DNA of 64,000 nt. Origin: Cellulophaga sp. F20128. GTDB lineage: Bacteria; Bacteroidota; Bacteroidia; Flavobacteriales; Flavobacteriaceae. The position numbers and the translations under genes were made by a program. The notes below the pieces were generated by a model that made no database searches, was not told the origin of the DNA, and saw only the letters and a program-made list of their open reading frames with translations. The stretch spans positions 124,001 through 188,000 of the forward strand of contig NZ_JALKBA010000006.1 in the NCBI RefSeq assembly GCF_023015805.1. Direction: 5' to 3'. Each line of letters begins with the position of its first letter. Positions within the stretch are counted from its first letter, which is position 1. Below, piece by piece: positions 9,401 to 16,000 of this stretch.

Positions 9401-9912
9401 GGGGTAATCGCTAAAAAATAATCATTATTGCTATTTACAACAACACGTAGCTCATCTGTGCCAAAATGGGTCGTATTATTTGATTCCCTTTGTAGAATTG
9501 TAGCGGCATTATTTTTGGCTTCAACTAAAATTTCTTGATTTCCAATGAGTAAGGTACCTACTATCTCTGATAAAAGACCTCCTAAACTTCCTCCCAATAA
9601 ACTTGGAAGTAAATCATCTTCCGTTTCTATTTTTACATAGGATGTTGTATTCTGAGGTACAACGGTAGGAAATTGAAGTTCCAGATAACCTGAATATGCA
9701 CCAGCACCCAATACAAGCCCAGAACTAGCATTAATTGCGGCATTGGTAGTTAGGTCTTCATCGTGAGCAAGACTTGCATTATCAGTTTGATATTCATCTG
9801 TTACTGAAGTTGCATAAATTTTTGTTTGGGCATTTATAGTTGTCGCTATGGACAAAAATAAAGGCAGTACTACAAAAACAACTTTTTTAAATTGAAGTAA
9901 ATATTTACTCAT
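6418..9912 (-). CDS. Large secreted adhesin with repeats and type B gliding-type C-terminal sorting domain
   Basis: The 1164-residue protein has a signal peptide (cut near residue 29, TTINAQ), a long beta-rich N-terminal region, an Ig-like domain near 385-460 (TSPVGDINICAGSSVDLLAEA), four tandem repeats of about 78 residues (roughly 674-975), a PKD/Ig-like segment with the pattern TYTYETESNKLNYVWTI, and a C-terminal gliding-motility-associated domain (about 1075-1164; VFNEFTPNNDGYNDFFEV, ending GWIQLAR). The last is the type B sorting signal for type IX secretion, usually paired with a SprF-like protein as here. It is likely a cell-surface adhesin. The upstream 12-bp inverted repeat at 10017-10045 may be regulatory. 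The bound ligand is unknown. Confidence 0.92.
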   Translation of the reverse strand: MSKYLLQFKKVVFVVLPLFLSIATTINAQTKIYATSVTDEYQTDNASLAHDEDLTTNAAINASSGLVLGAGAYSGYLELQFPTVVPQNTTSYVKIETEDDLLPSLLGGSLGGLLSEIVGTLLIGNQEILVEAKNNAATILQRESNNTTHFGTDELRVVVNSNNDYFLAITPDVDYNRIRLQNRMGSLLGFFNTKTLGLYEAFYTNGTGGGCGLPNYTAYNGSGLTLDLLNLGGAGVTNPNFILDGNSSTFSELSLGILGVAAQIEQTVFYDNVSHADDNFYIRLAVDPSLLAVGLANNVEIIAQNGTQNIYSENLSNLLTLDLLGLLQGGGSAMIGFDPGASIDRVTVRLSSLLSVALSQEIKIFDIYKAPAQPVMTSPVGDINICAGSSVDLLAEADGASNVELRWYDALIGGNLLATVNSGTAYTTPILNSDATYYVSSAKIGCTEESPRVTVAVNVVDIPTAADITVIGNQDPICSITDAVLVPSSTIAGTFSWYFDAAGSSEITDGLVVGSVTYSIDGNGVLNITGLNETSGPYTYYVSISEDLAGCKNAPGDLKEVVLDVIDSSNAATVTLDSSITLANLISIFQGNPSTNVTGVVSGNVAPGDAITLSINGTTYNGALDSNLEFDITVDGIDLTTDIDNILEVFIDGGLCSITAEVIVDIPELEVDDLIQEFCASDAPTLADLVVDSDISFFGSLLGDVLLDINTPLVDGQVYFAGVEGILASILPRVAITVNLTDLLPPTTINISQTFCMGDVVTLADIQINESGAVFYDSLLSGLLLDITTPLVDGGVYFAANVGSGCESTTRLAITVSFIDTPPATTLNSTQSFCGEENAVVSDIQVNEPNVVFYDRATEGTMLDPSDALVDGGIYYVANVESGCESATRLAITANITETPSATTSNTTQTFCESEDPIIADIQINESDVVFYDSETGGTMLDPSAALVDGGIYYVANVASGCESSTRQIINVIVTAEETVTIIGEFDEVCISERTYTYETESNKLNYVWTIVGGSITEGGTSTDNSVTVTWNELQDTTIKVSYDSDFGCSSEIETVDVSTMSCGVVLGEEFCLFVFNEFTPNNDGYNDFFEVNCIETYASTLQVFNRNGNLVYKTVNYQNNWNGIANVNGVLKKGDHLPSGTYYYIINIPELNRNLTGWIQLAR
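6990..7890 (-). repeat. Four tandem coding repeats of about 235 bp inside the adhesin
   Basis: Four consecutive units begin near 7885, 7655, 7420 and 7185 (minus strand). Each encodes a block with the pattern (T/E)FC...ADIQ(I/V)NE...VFYD...LDP...LVDGGIYYVANV.SGCES.TR. The two units nearest the C-terminus are closest to each other at DNA level, and the unit at 7885 is the most diverged. The pattern suggests stepwise duplication. Paired Cys residues in each unit could form disulfides after export. Confidence 0.85.
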
Positions 9913-10016
9913 ACACGTAAGTTTAATTATGTTTAATAAGTTTTAACTTACATTTAACGCAATAAAAATAACGTTATTTTGTACGAAACACATAAACTCG
10001 ATGAAACGACCACAAC

Positions 10017-10045
10017 AATCGATAAAATGACTGATTTTATCGATT
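10017..10045. promoter_or_regulatory. Perfect 12-bp inverted repeat upstream of the adhesin operon
   Basis: Arms AATCGATAAAAT and ATTTTATCGATT are separated by five bases (GACTG). No T tract follows on either strand, so it is not a standard terminator. It lies about 105 bases upstream of the adhesin start and may be an operator or an mRNA leader hairpin; which one cannot be told. Confidence 0.5.
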
Positions 10046-10186
10046 ATGTGTATAATACCCGGTAAAAAGCAACAAAATAGGATAAAAAGCACGGAAACAA
10101 GACCTAAACCAAATGATTATCTTACGGTTAAGCAGGAAAACAAGTATTTTTCCTACGTATTTATGATCTAAATTTTACGTCATAAA

Positions 10187-10221
10187 AAAGTCTATTATCT
10201 TTCAATTAGATAATAGACTTT
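10187..10221 (-). terminator. Terminator of the CAP-domain gene
   Basis: A perfect 13-bp stem (AAGTCTATTATCT with AGATAATAGACTT) around a seven-base loop is followed on the minus strand by a run of T. It lies 60 bases past the stop of the CAP-domain gene at 10282, so it should end that message. Confidence 0.8.
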
Positions 10222-10281
10222 AACGTAAATCTGAGTTTTATTCTATAAAACGCCCCCTAAAGCATAGTGACTAACGTTATA

Positions 10282-10782
10282 TTATTTGTAAAACATTTGC
10301 GTGAAAAAAAGTTTCCCTTCTGCATTGGCTTTAATATGAATTGCTGAATGTGTATAATCACCTTCCATAACCTTTTTGTGTATAGGACTATTGATCCACG
10401 CATGCACAACACCCTCAGCGGTAGTAAAATCCATTGCAAGGTTTTCAGCAACAAAATCAGCTTTGGCCTTTACAGCCAAATTAGAAGCTCTTAGATCAAA
10501 ATTATCATGACTAATACGCCCTTCTGCAATCATATACTCATTGTGCTCTTTTGCAAAACTGTAAGCAACATTGGCAAATTTTAAAGAGATAAGCCCGTTA
10601 GATGCTCTATATTCATTTACCAACCCCAGAACATTACTTTCCATAGTAGAATTATTGGAAGTGCTTAATTCTTTATATAAAACGTCATCCTCTGTTTCGG
10701 CAGTAGAACATGAAGTCATTGTTATGATATAAGATAATATTACTAGAGTAAAAATTTTAAAATTTTTCATTGCTTTTAACAT
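10282..10782 (-). CDS. CAP-domain (SCP/PR-1-like) lipoprotein
   Basis: The 166-residue product has a lipoprotein signal (IITMTSCSTA; Cys near residue 25). A second Met at residue 5 (position 10770, MKNFKIFTLV) would give a more typical signal, so the start is uncertain by four codons. The mature domain follows the bacterial CAP pattern: LVNEYRASNGLISLKF, AKEHNEYM, ISHDNFDLR, ENLA and VVHAWINSPIHKKVMEG, with His and Glu of the CAP cavity present. Function in bacteria is poorly known; an extracytoplasmic binding or peptidase-like role is usual speculation. It is a single-gene unit with its own promoter (10801-10808) and terminator. Confidence 0.9.
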   Translation of the reverse strand: MLKAMKNFKIFTLVILSYIITMTSCSTAETEDDVLYKELSTSNNSTMESNVLGLVNEYRASNGLISLKFANVAYSFAKEHNEYMIAEGRISHDNFDLRASNLAVKAKADFVAENLAMDFTTAEGVVHAWINSPIHKKVMEGDYTHSAIHIKANAEGKLFFTQMFYK

Positions 10783-10800
10783 TTTTTATTTTTGCGAGTG

Positions 10801-10808
10801 CAAAATTA
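10801..10808 (-). promoter_or_regulatory. Bacteroidota -7 box for the CAP-domain gene
   Basis: Minus-strand TAATTTTG matches the TAnnTTTG consensus exactly and ends 18 bases before the ATG at 10782. A -33 TTTG element is not clear, so it is a good but unproved promoter. Confidence 0.55.
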
Positions 10809-11149
10809 CCCTGTATAAAATGTTTTTTATGCAATAAACACACCTACTACTTATTTTTACCGTTAAAGTGCATTAAATCGATCAGGCATTGTAAACAGTG
10901 AGTTTACCCAAGTTTTTTTAATCTAAAAAATGAGGCCGATAATCTATGAAGTAGTTTGTTATTTGAAAACAAAATGCCCTACAGTACTTACATTTTTAAT
11001 TTTAAAGTGTAGGTATTTAAGGCCTCTGAAATAATGGGGAAATTACAGGTGAAGCTCCACACTGTTTTTTAATAGGTACTAAGAGTACATTTAAAGGAAC
11101 ACAAAGAAAGAGAAGTGAGGCCTAGAGGCAATAAAAATTGTATTAAATA

Positions 11150-11199
11150 AAAAAGAATGCCAGTATAGAAAGAAAGTTATGATCTTTTTATACTGGCAT
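11150..11199 (-). terminator. Terminator of the Tat-exported oxidoreductase gene
   Basis: Perfect 11-bp arms ATGCCAGTATA (11157-11167) and TATACTGGCAT (11189-11199) flank a 21-base loop that contains a further short AAAAG/CTTT pairing. On the minus strand a T-rich tract follows. It starts 20 bases after the stop of the gene at 11220. Confidence 0.75.
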
Positions 11200-11219
11200 A
11201 AGTCCTATTAATTTGAGTA

Positions 11220-12635
11220 TTACAAGGTATAAAACTCCTCCCACCCTTTACGAGGAACTGCACCCGTAAGCATCAAATTTGCCAATGGATTATTGGTAAT
11301 CTGTTTTGTTTCTCGGTCAAAGACTAACTTGGTATTTAATCGTTGTGCTAACACCCCTAAGGTAAATACCTGACTCAATGGTCCTCCTACACTAAAAGGG
11401 GAACGTGTTTGTTCTTCTCCTTTACATGCTAATAAGAAGTTTTGAAAGTGATCCGATGGACTTTCCGGTACTATAGGTAAGTATCTTTCAATATCTTTTG
11501 AATTTTTAGAAGGAATAATTGATAGTGTGCTACTATGAGAACCTCCTTTAAAAGTGAGGTCTTTTCCATATATTATTTTACCCGGGTTTAATTTTGTAGT
11601 AGCTATTTTTCCATTACTTGGTGGTGGTATGTTTGGATCTGTTTTAGAAACGCCATATCCTTTAGGAAGCGGAGGTTTATTATCTAAACCATCATACCAG
11701 GTAATATCTAAGGCAGGCATTGTTCCTCGTTCTGGAAATTTAAAAACAAGTGTTGAAGACATGGGGAAGAAAAACGGATTGTGACCGTCTAATTTAATAG
11801 GGTCTACTTCATAGGGCAATCCAAGATCTAGGAACTCGTGAGCTGTATCCATAATATGTGCGCCCCAATCACCTAAAGCTCCCATTCCAAAGTCGTACCA
11901 ACAACGCCATTGTCCATTGATAAAATCCTTATTGTAATCATGTTCACTAGCTGTTGATAGCCAAGCATCCCAATCTAAAGTATCTGGCATAGCCTCTTTT
12001 TTAGGATAGCTTGTCATGTTAGGATCAAATCCATGCCAACGACGACGACTATTCATATGTGCTGTTATGGCGGTCACATCTTTAATTATCCCTGCTTCCT
12101 TCCATGCTTTAAATTGAAAATAATTGGCCCCTGAATGCCCTTGATTCCCCATCTGAGTAACGACATTGTGCTTCTCGGCACATTTCATCATCAACTCAAC
12201 CTCATTGAAAGTTCTAGCCATTGGCTTTTCAACATAAACGTGAATACCAAAAGACATGGCCAGCATTGTAATTGGGAAATGTGAGAAATCTGGAGTACCA
12301 ACACTTACAGCATCTATCTTATCCCCCATCTTTTCAAACATTTCTCTAAAATCTTTAAATCTAGGAACGTCTGGAAACATTTTAAGAACCTCTAAGGTGT
12401 GCGGTGCTCCCATATCTGTGTCGCACAATGCCACAATATTTGCCAACCCGGTATTGTATAAGGCTTTGGTTATATCGCCTCCCCTATTTCCAATACCGCA
12501 ACAAGCCAAATTTACCTTGTCACTCGGTGCTATACTACCAAAGGTTTTTCCCAATACTGACGATGGTATAATGGAGAGACCTGCCACACCTGCCATAGCA
12601 GAGGCACTTGTGCTTACAAATTTTCTTCTTTTCAT
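11220..12635 (-). CDS. Tat-exported Gfo/Idh/MocA family oxidoreductase
   Basis: The 471-residue protein begins MKRRKFVSTSASAMAGVAGL, a twin-arginine-type signal (KRRKF), so the folded, NAD(P)-loaded enzyme is likely exported to the periplasm. The Rossmann core follows (LACCGIGNRGGDITKAL near residues 44-60), then VEKPMARTF with the family's conserved Lys, and a C-terminal domain with WYDFGMGALGDWGAHIMDT supplying the catalytic His. This is the large secreted subtype common in Bacteroidota and Planctomycetes that oxidises sugars or their glycosides, and DUF1080 proteins may act on its 3-keto products. It is monocistronic. The exact sugar is unknown. Confidence 0.93.
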   Translation of the reverse strand: MKRRKFVSTSASAMAGVAGLSIIPSSVLGKTFGSIAPSDKVNLACCGIGNRGGDITKALYNTGLANIVALCDTDMGAPHTLEVLKMFPDVPRFKDFREMFEKMGDKIDAVSVGTPDFSHFPITMLAMSFGIHVYVEKPMARTFNEVELMMKCAEKHNVVTQMGNQGHSGANYFQFKAWKEAGIIKDVTAITAHMNSRRRWHGFDPNMTSYPKKEAMPDTLDWDAWLSTASEHDYNKDFINGQWRCWYDFGMGALGDWGAHIMDTAHEFLDLGLPYEVDPIKLDGHNPFFFPMSSTLVFKFPERGTMPALDITWYDGLDNKPPLPKGYGVSKTDPNIPPPSNGKIATTKLNPGKIIYGKDLTFKGGSHSSTLSIIPSKNSKDIERYLPIVPESPSDHFQNFLLACKGEEQTRSPFSVGGPLSQVFTLGVLAQRLNTKLVFDRETKQITNNPLANLMLTGAVPRKGWEEFYTL

Positions 12636-12955
12636 ACTGTTATTTTTTTATCTTATTCTAAACATTCAAGCTGTATTCCCTTCCATGAATGAAACAATGC
12701 TCTGCTTTTATAAAAATAGAAAAATTTATGACGTTTCTCTTCGTTTCAACAAATAGTAATTTATTTCTTAGAATATGTTACATAATTACAACTGATTTTT
12801 ATTGAAATCATCCCTCCAAAAAGGTCTAACTAACGGGAAAGCAGCCCAGTATTAGTACATCAAAAATAAAATATCGATTTTGTTAATAAGTAGTATGCTT
12901 CAACAAACCAAAAAGACAATGAACCTTTTATTTTTGTTCTCTTTCTGAAATTGAT
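12636..12955. other. Divergent intergenic region
   Basis: This 320-base spacer lies between the exported oxidoreductase (minus) and a small plus-strand gene. The only clear signal is the plus-strand -7 box at 12929-12936. A long plus-strand frame covering 12256-12756 lies mainly antisense to the oxidoreductase and is not a gene. No RNA gene is seen. Confidence 0.6.
12929..12936 (+). promoter_or_regulatory. Bacteroidota -7 box for the 112-residue protein gene
   Basis: TATTTTTG fits TAnnTTTG exactly and ends 19 bases before the ATG at 12956. This supports the reality and start of the small gene; no good -33 element is visible. Confidence 0.6.
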
Positions 12956-13294
12956 ATGGAGTATTTAAAAGAAGGTGATAAATTATTTAATGTTACTAGA
13001 GATGGGTTTAACGATTTTGCACGCTATTCCTTTTCTGAAGTTGTGCGCCTTACTAAAACTTTGGCCGTTCTTAAAAACGGTGTAAAATTGGTAAATCAGC
13101 CGAGAAAATCATATATCATTAGCGATGTTGGATATGCTGTATCCCAAAAAAAAGGTGTTCATTGGCATAGGGTAACACTAGACGCTATTAGAGATGCTCA
13201 ATTGGAAAATGAAAAAATAGTTGCCTATGATTGGTTTCAAGAAAAGGAATTTAATATTACAGAAATAAAAAACATCTACAAGCTTTTAGCCTAA
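12956..13294 (+). CDS. Conserved-looking small cytosolic protein, function unknown
   Basis: The 112-residue product has no signal peptide or membrane segment. It is rich in charged and aromatic residues (KEGDKLFNVTRDGFNDFARY, HWHRVTLDAIRDAQ, AYDWFQEKEFN). I do not recognise a family. Reasons to call it real are coding-like composition, an ATG start, and an exact promoter box 19 bases upstream. The first 85 residues look like a small beta-rich domain, judging by the phrase spacing around KLVNQPRKSYIISDVGYAVSQ; this is a weak inference. It appears to be a single gene with no partner. Confidence 0.7.
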   Translation: MEYLKEGDKLFNVTRDGFNDFARYSFSEVVRLTKTLAVLKNGVKLVNQPRKSYIISDVGYAVSQKKGVHWHRVTLDAIRDAQLENEKIVAYDWFQEKEFNITEIKNIYKLLA

Positions 13295-13317
13295 TCCACA
13301 AAAGAAGGAGGTTGCAA

Positions 13318-13422
13318 CTAGCTTAGGACAAGTATAATTTCTACAATTAAATAAACCAAAAGTCCAAAAAATAGCGCAGCAAGTATAATTAAAAAGTAGT
13401 CTGGGTTAAGTTTATTTTTCAT
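13318..13422 (-). CDS. 34-residue single-span membrane protein (small unlisted frame)
   Basis: A minus-strand frame runs from ATG at 13420-13422 to TAG at 13318-13320. It reads MKNKLNPDYFLIILAALFFG, followed by a hydrophobic stretch and ILVLS at the end: a short charged N-terminus, then one long membrane helix. This is the typical form of bacterial small membrane proteins. It lies alone in a 328-base gap between a plus-strand gene and the DUF457 gene. No promoter box or Shine-Dalgarno is clear, so it may also be chance in an AT-rich gap. Confidence 0.42.
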   Translation of the reverse strand: MKNKLNPDYFLIILAALFFGLLVYLIVEIILVLS

Positions 13423-13622
13423 AGCAATTGTAGTATAGGTCTTGGGAAATCCCTATAATATTCTAACCTGTTTAATTTGTAATAAAAGCGAAGGTAACCC
13501 AACCCAAACCCGTATTTTTATATATTGGTTATATTGACAATAATTGCGGTTAAACTTCCTATATTATCTATTTTAGTGCCGTTTAAAGAACCAAAGAAAT
13601 CCAACTGTTTAATAAAAAAACA

Positions 13623-14621
13623 TTAATTTCCTTTTATGCGCTGCCATAAATCAATAAGCAATTGCTTCCCTTCTGTCTTGTCTTTTGGTTGTTCTATAAA
13701 ATGAAGTGTTCCGTTTTCATCCAGCTCTATCAAAAATTGAAATACAAAATTTTGAGCATTTGGCTGTATGCTCAACACTCCAAATCGCAAATCGTTAAAA
13801 TAGAGTTTACCATCCTTTTTAGTAATGGTATACCACCCTTTAGTAATCCCTATCATCTTTTTCATTTTTTTATTGTTGATTAAATCACCCAACAACTCAT
13901 GGTTTTTTGGATAGGATTGAAATTGAATGGGTTGGGTATCAAAAAAGGAGTAATACCCAATTAAAAAATGGTCTTTAACAGCTACATTGGCTGTCCATAA
14001 TATGGTATTTAAAGGAGAGGGTTTGGTTTCTAACTCCACAAAATCAATTTGCTGCTCTTTTAGTGCTACTTCAAATTGTTTGTATGCAATGCCTTTACTG
14101 ATAAACGTTAGCGCCAAATAACTACTGCTCATAATTAATCCCATTGAATTATAAAACCGTCGCTTCTTTGAACTACGGTTTTGACGCATTGCAAGAATCA
14201 AAAATACCAGAAATGGCACCGTGTATAAGGGGTCTATTACAAAAATGGTCTTAAAGGCTAATCTAAGGTCTAATGGCCAAAATAATTGTGTCCCCCAAGT
14301 GGTATGTGCATCCAAAAGCGGATGTGTGAAAAATGCCCAGAAAAATAACCAAGTCCAATTTTTTATACTTTTATGGCTTTCATAAGTGGATACCAACCAG
14401 CCAAAGATTGGCGCAAAAACAATAGAAAAAAATAGGGAATGCGTAAAACCTCGGTGAATTTTTAAGGCTGTTACCGTATCAGTAAAATAAGAGGCAAAAG
14501 TATCTAAGTCTGGTATGGTCCCTGCTATTGCGCCATACAACATTGCTTTATTGCCGATCTTCTTCCCTAATACTGCCTCACCAACTGCAGCACCTAGAAC
14601 AATTTGAGTTAATGAATCCAT
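13623..14621 (-). CDS. DUF457/YdjM-type membrane-bound metal-dependent hydrolase
   Basis: The 332-residue protein opens MDSLTQIVLGAAVGEAVLGK and carries the family's metal-binding motifs: GTIPDLD, IHRGFTHSLFFS and HPLLDAHTTWGTQLF, which supply Asp and His ligands. Four or more membrane segments occupy the first 180 residues; the last 140 form a soluble domain (LETKPSPLNTILW...). The family is the YdjM/LexA-binding inner-membrane hydrolase family (DUF457), whose substrates are largely unknown; lipid hydrolysis has been suggested. It is monocistronic, with a TAGGTTTG box 55 bases upstream. Confidence 0.9.
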   Translation of the reverse strand: MDSLTQIVLGAAVGEAVLGKKIGNKAMLYGAIAGTIPDLDTFASYFTDTVTALKIHRGFTHSLFFSIVFAPIFGWLVSTYESHKSIKNWTWLFFWAFFTHPLLDAHTTWGTQLFWPLDLRLAFKTIFVIDPLYTVPFLVFLILAMRQNRSSKKRRFYNSMGLIMSSSYLALTFISKGIAYKQFEVALKEQQIDFVELETKPSPLNTILWTANVAVKDHFLIGYYSFFDTQPIQFQSYPKNHELLGDLINNKKMKKMIGITKGWYTITKKDGKLYFNDLRFGVLSIQPNAQNFVFQFLIELDENGTLHFIEQPKDKTEGKQLLIDLWQRIKGN

Positions 14622-14675
14622 TGAAAAAAAATAACGCTCATTTATAATCCAGTCTAAAATGGGTTTCTATGGTTA

Positions 14676-14683
14676 CAAACCTA
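14676..14683 (-). promoter_or_regulatory. Candidate -7 box for the DUF457 gene
   Basis: Minus-strand TAGGTTTG matches TAnnTTTG and lies 54 bases before the ATG at 14621. A TTTG occurs 14 bases further upstream, which is close for a -33 element, so the call is tentative. Confidence 0.38.
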
Positions 14684-14821
14684 CATAATAAAAGAAACAA
14701 ATTAATTGGTTGTACTAAAAAGCAGGCAATAAATAAGAATTTCTTTCTCTTAACAAGTAGACATTGCCGCTTATCTTAATTAAAAACATTTTCTTTGTAA
14801 TGATTTTCAAAAGATGAAATT

Positions 14822-15379
14822 ATGAATTATATTTTAGAACCCTGGCCTTGGTATGTGGCTGGCCCGCTTATAGCCTTAATTATGTTTTTACTACTTATGG
14901 TAGGCAAGAGGTTTGGAATGTCATCCAACCTTAGAACACTTTGTACCATCTGTGGGGCAGGCAGTAAAAGCAATTTTTTTAAGTTTGATTGGAAGTCACA
15001 ACGATGGAATTTAATTGTGGTTCTTGGAGCCATTATTGGCGGATTTTTAGGTTCTACCTACTTATCCACTACTACGGAAGTTGCTATTTCCCCTAAAACT
15101 ATTGAAGACCTACAGGAATTGGGCTTTGCTAGTGCAGGTACAGCTTATTTGCCAACAGAATTGTTTGATATTTCCGCCTTAAGTAATATGAAAAGTGTCT
15201 TACTACTAGCTATTGGCGGACTCTTGGTAGGTTTTGGTGCTAGATATGCTGGTGGATGTACTTCGGGTCATGCAATTTCAGGGCTAAGCAACCTACAGTT
15301 ACCCTCCCTAATAGCCGTAATTGGCTTTTTTATTGGAGGTTTATTTATGATTCATGTTATTTTTCCTTTAATTTTTTAA
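14822..15379 (+). CDS. YeeE/YedE family sulfur transporter, first half
   Basis: The 185-residue membrane protein has about five hydrophobic segments and the YeeE/YedE motif GFGARYAGGCTSGHAISGLS near residues 138-157. The Cys in GGCTSGH is the conserved residue used to hand on thiosulfate or a related sulfur compound. The partner half follows after three bases, so the transporter is split into two polypeptides as in many Bacteroidota. Residues 30-60 include a CTICGAGSKSNFFK Cys pair, common in this long form. It likely imports thiosulfate for cysteine synthesis or sulfur transfer; the substrate is inferred from the family. Confidence 0.93.
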   Translation: MNYILEPWPWYVAGPLIALIMFLLLMVGKRFGMSSNLRTLCTICGAGSKSNFFKFDWKSQRWNLIVVLGAIIGGFLGSTYLSTTTEVAISPKTIEDLQELGFASAGTAYLPTELFDISALSNMKSVLLLAIGGLLVGFGARYAGGCTSGHAISGLSNLQLPSLIAVIGFFIGGLFMIHVIFPLIF

Positions 15380-15382
15380 GCT

Positions 15383-15796
15383 ATGAGAACACTAGTATAT
15401 TTAGGTATCGGGATATTTTTTGGCATCACAATGTTTAAATCTGAAGCCGCATCATGGTTTCGTATCTATGAAATGTTTCAATTCCAATCCTTTCATATGT
15501 ATGGCATAATAGGCTCTGCATTGGTGATTGGTATTGTTATGATTCAGCTTATAAAAAGGTTTGGTATAAAATCTTTTTATGGTGAAAAAATCCAGATCCT
15601 ACCGAAGGACAAAGGCATACGTAACTACCTAATTGGCGGCATCATATTTGGATTGGGCTGGGCACTTTCTGGAGCATGCCCTGGACCTATGTTTACACTC
15701 ATTGGAGCTGGGTATTTGCCAATTTTAATAGTGATTGTTTTTGCTGTTTTAGGTACTTTTTTATACGGAATTCTTAAAGACAAACTACCACATTAA
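15383..15796 (+). CDS. YeeE/YedE family sulfur transporter, second half
   Basis: The 137-residue membrane protein begins MRTLVYLGIGIFFGITMFKSEA and contains the second family motif, GGIIFGLGWALSGACPGPMF (about residues 90-109), whose Cys pairs with that of the first half. It has about four membrane segments. It starts three bases after the previous stop and is translated from the same message. Together the two halves equal one full-length YeeE. Confidence 0.93.
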   Translation: MRTLVYLGIGIFFGITMFKSEAASWFRIYEMFQFQSFHMYGIIGSALVIGIVMIQLIKRFGIKSFYGEKIQILPKDKGIRNYLIGGIIFGLGWALSGACPGPMFTLIGAGYLPILIVIVFAVLGTFLYGILKDKLPH

Positions 15797-15801
15797 AAAG
15801 A

Positions 15802-15842
15802 TAAGTAGCGCAGATTGCTTATTCAACAAACTGCGCTACTTA
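15802..15842. terminator. Probable bidirectional terminator after the sulfur transporter
   Basis: A perfect 12-bp inverted repeat (TAAGTAGCGCAG with CTGCGCTACTTA) starts six bases past the second transporter gene. Only the minus strand shows a short T tract after the hairpin, so it may also stop transcription from the phosphatase gene that ends at 16001. Confidence 0.65.
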
Positions 15843-16000
15843 CTTCCTAAATCAATTTTTTAAGAATGATATCACATTTTCAATCCACATTAAACTGAAT
15901 TACAAAGAGTTACCCCGTATCATATAACCTATTTCACTAGAGAGATCTTTAGATAAATTTATGGTAACCATCAAAATACTGCGACAAAGGTATAACCTTT

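Larger units (their letters stand above)
9913..10281. other. Intergenic region with two inverted repeats
   Basis: This 369-base gap lies upstream of the adhesin operon and downstream of the CAP-domain gene, both on the minus strand. It holds the terminator hairpin at 10187-10220 and a separate 12-bp inverted repeat at 10017-10045, both listed on their own. I see no gene or tRNA in it, and no perfect TAnnTTTG box for the adhesin start at 9912. Confidence 0.6.
10783..11219. other. Intergenic region, promoter and terminator only
   Basis: This 437-base gap holds the -7 box of the CAP gene at its left end and the terminator of the Gfo/Idh/MocA gene at its right end. The middle (about 10830-11140) has only short spurious frames and a weak GAGGCC/GGCCTC pair near 10931-11026. 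I see no tRNA or convincing small RNA. Confidence 0.55.

Noticed and set aside
10257-10454. A 65-codon minus-strand frame overlapping the CAP gene in another frame
   Set aside because: It overlaps a clear CAP-domain gene with signal and motifs; it is a shadow.
12256-12756. A 166-codon plus-strand frame
   Set aside because: Most of it is antisense to the exported oxidoreductase, whose codons show the family motifs; the frame has no independent support.
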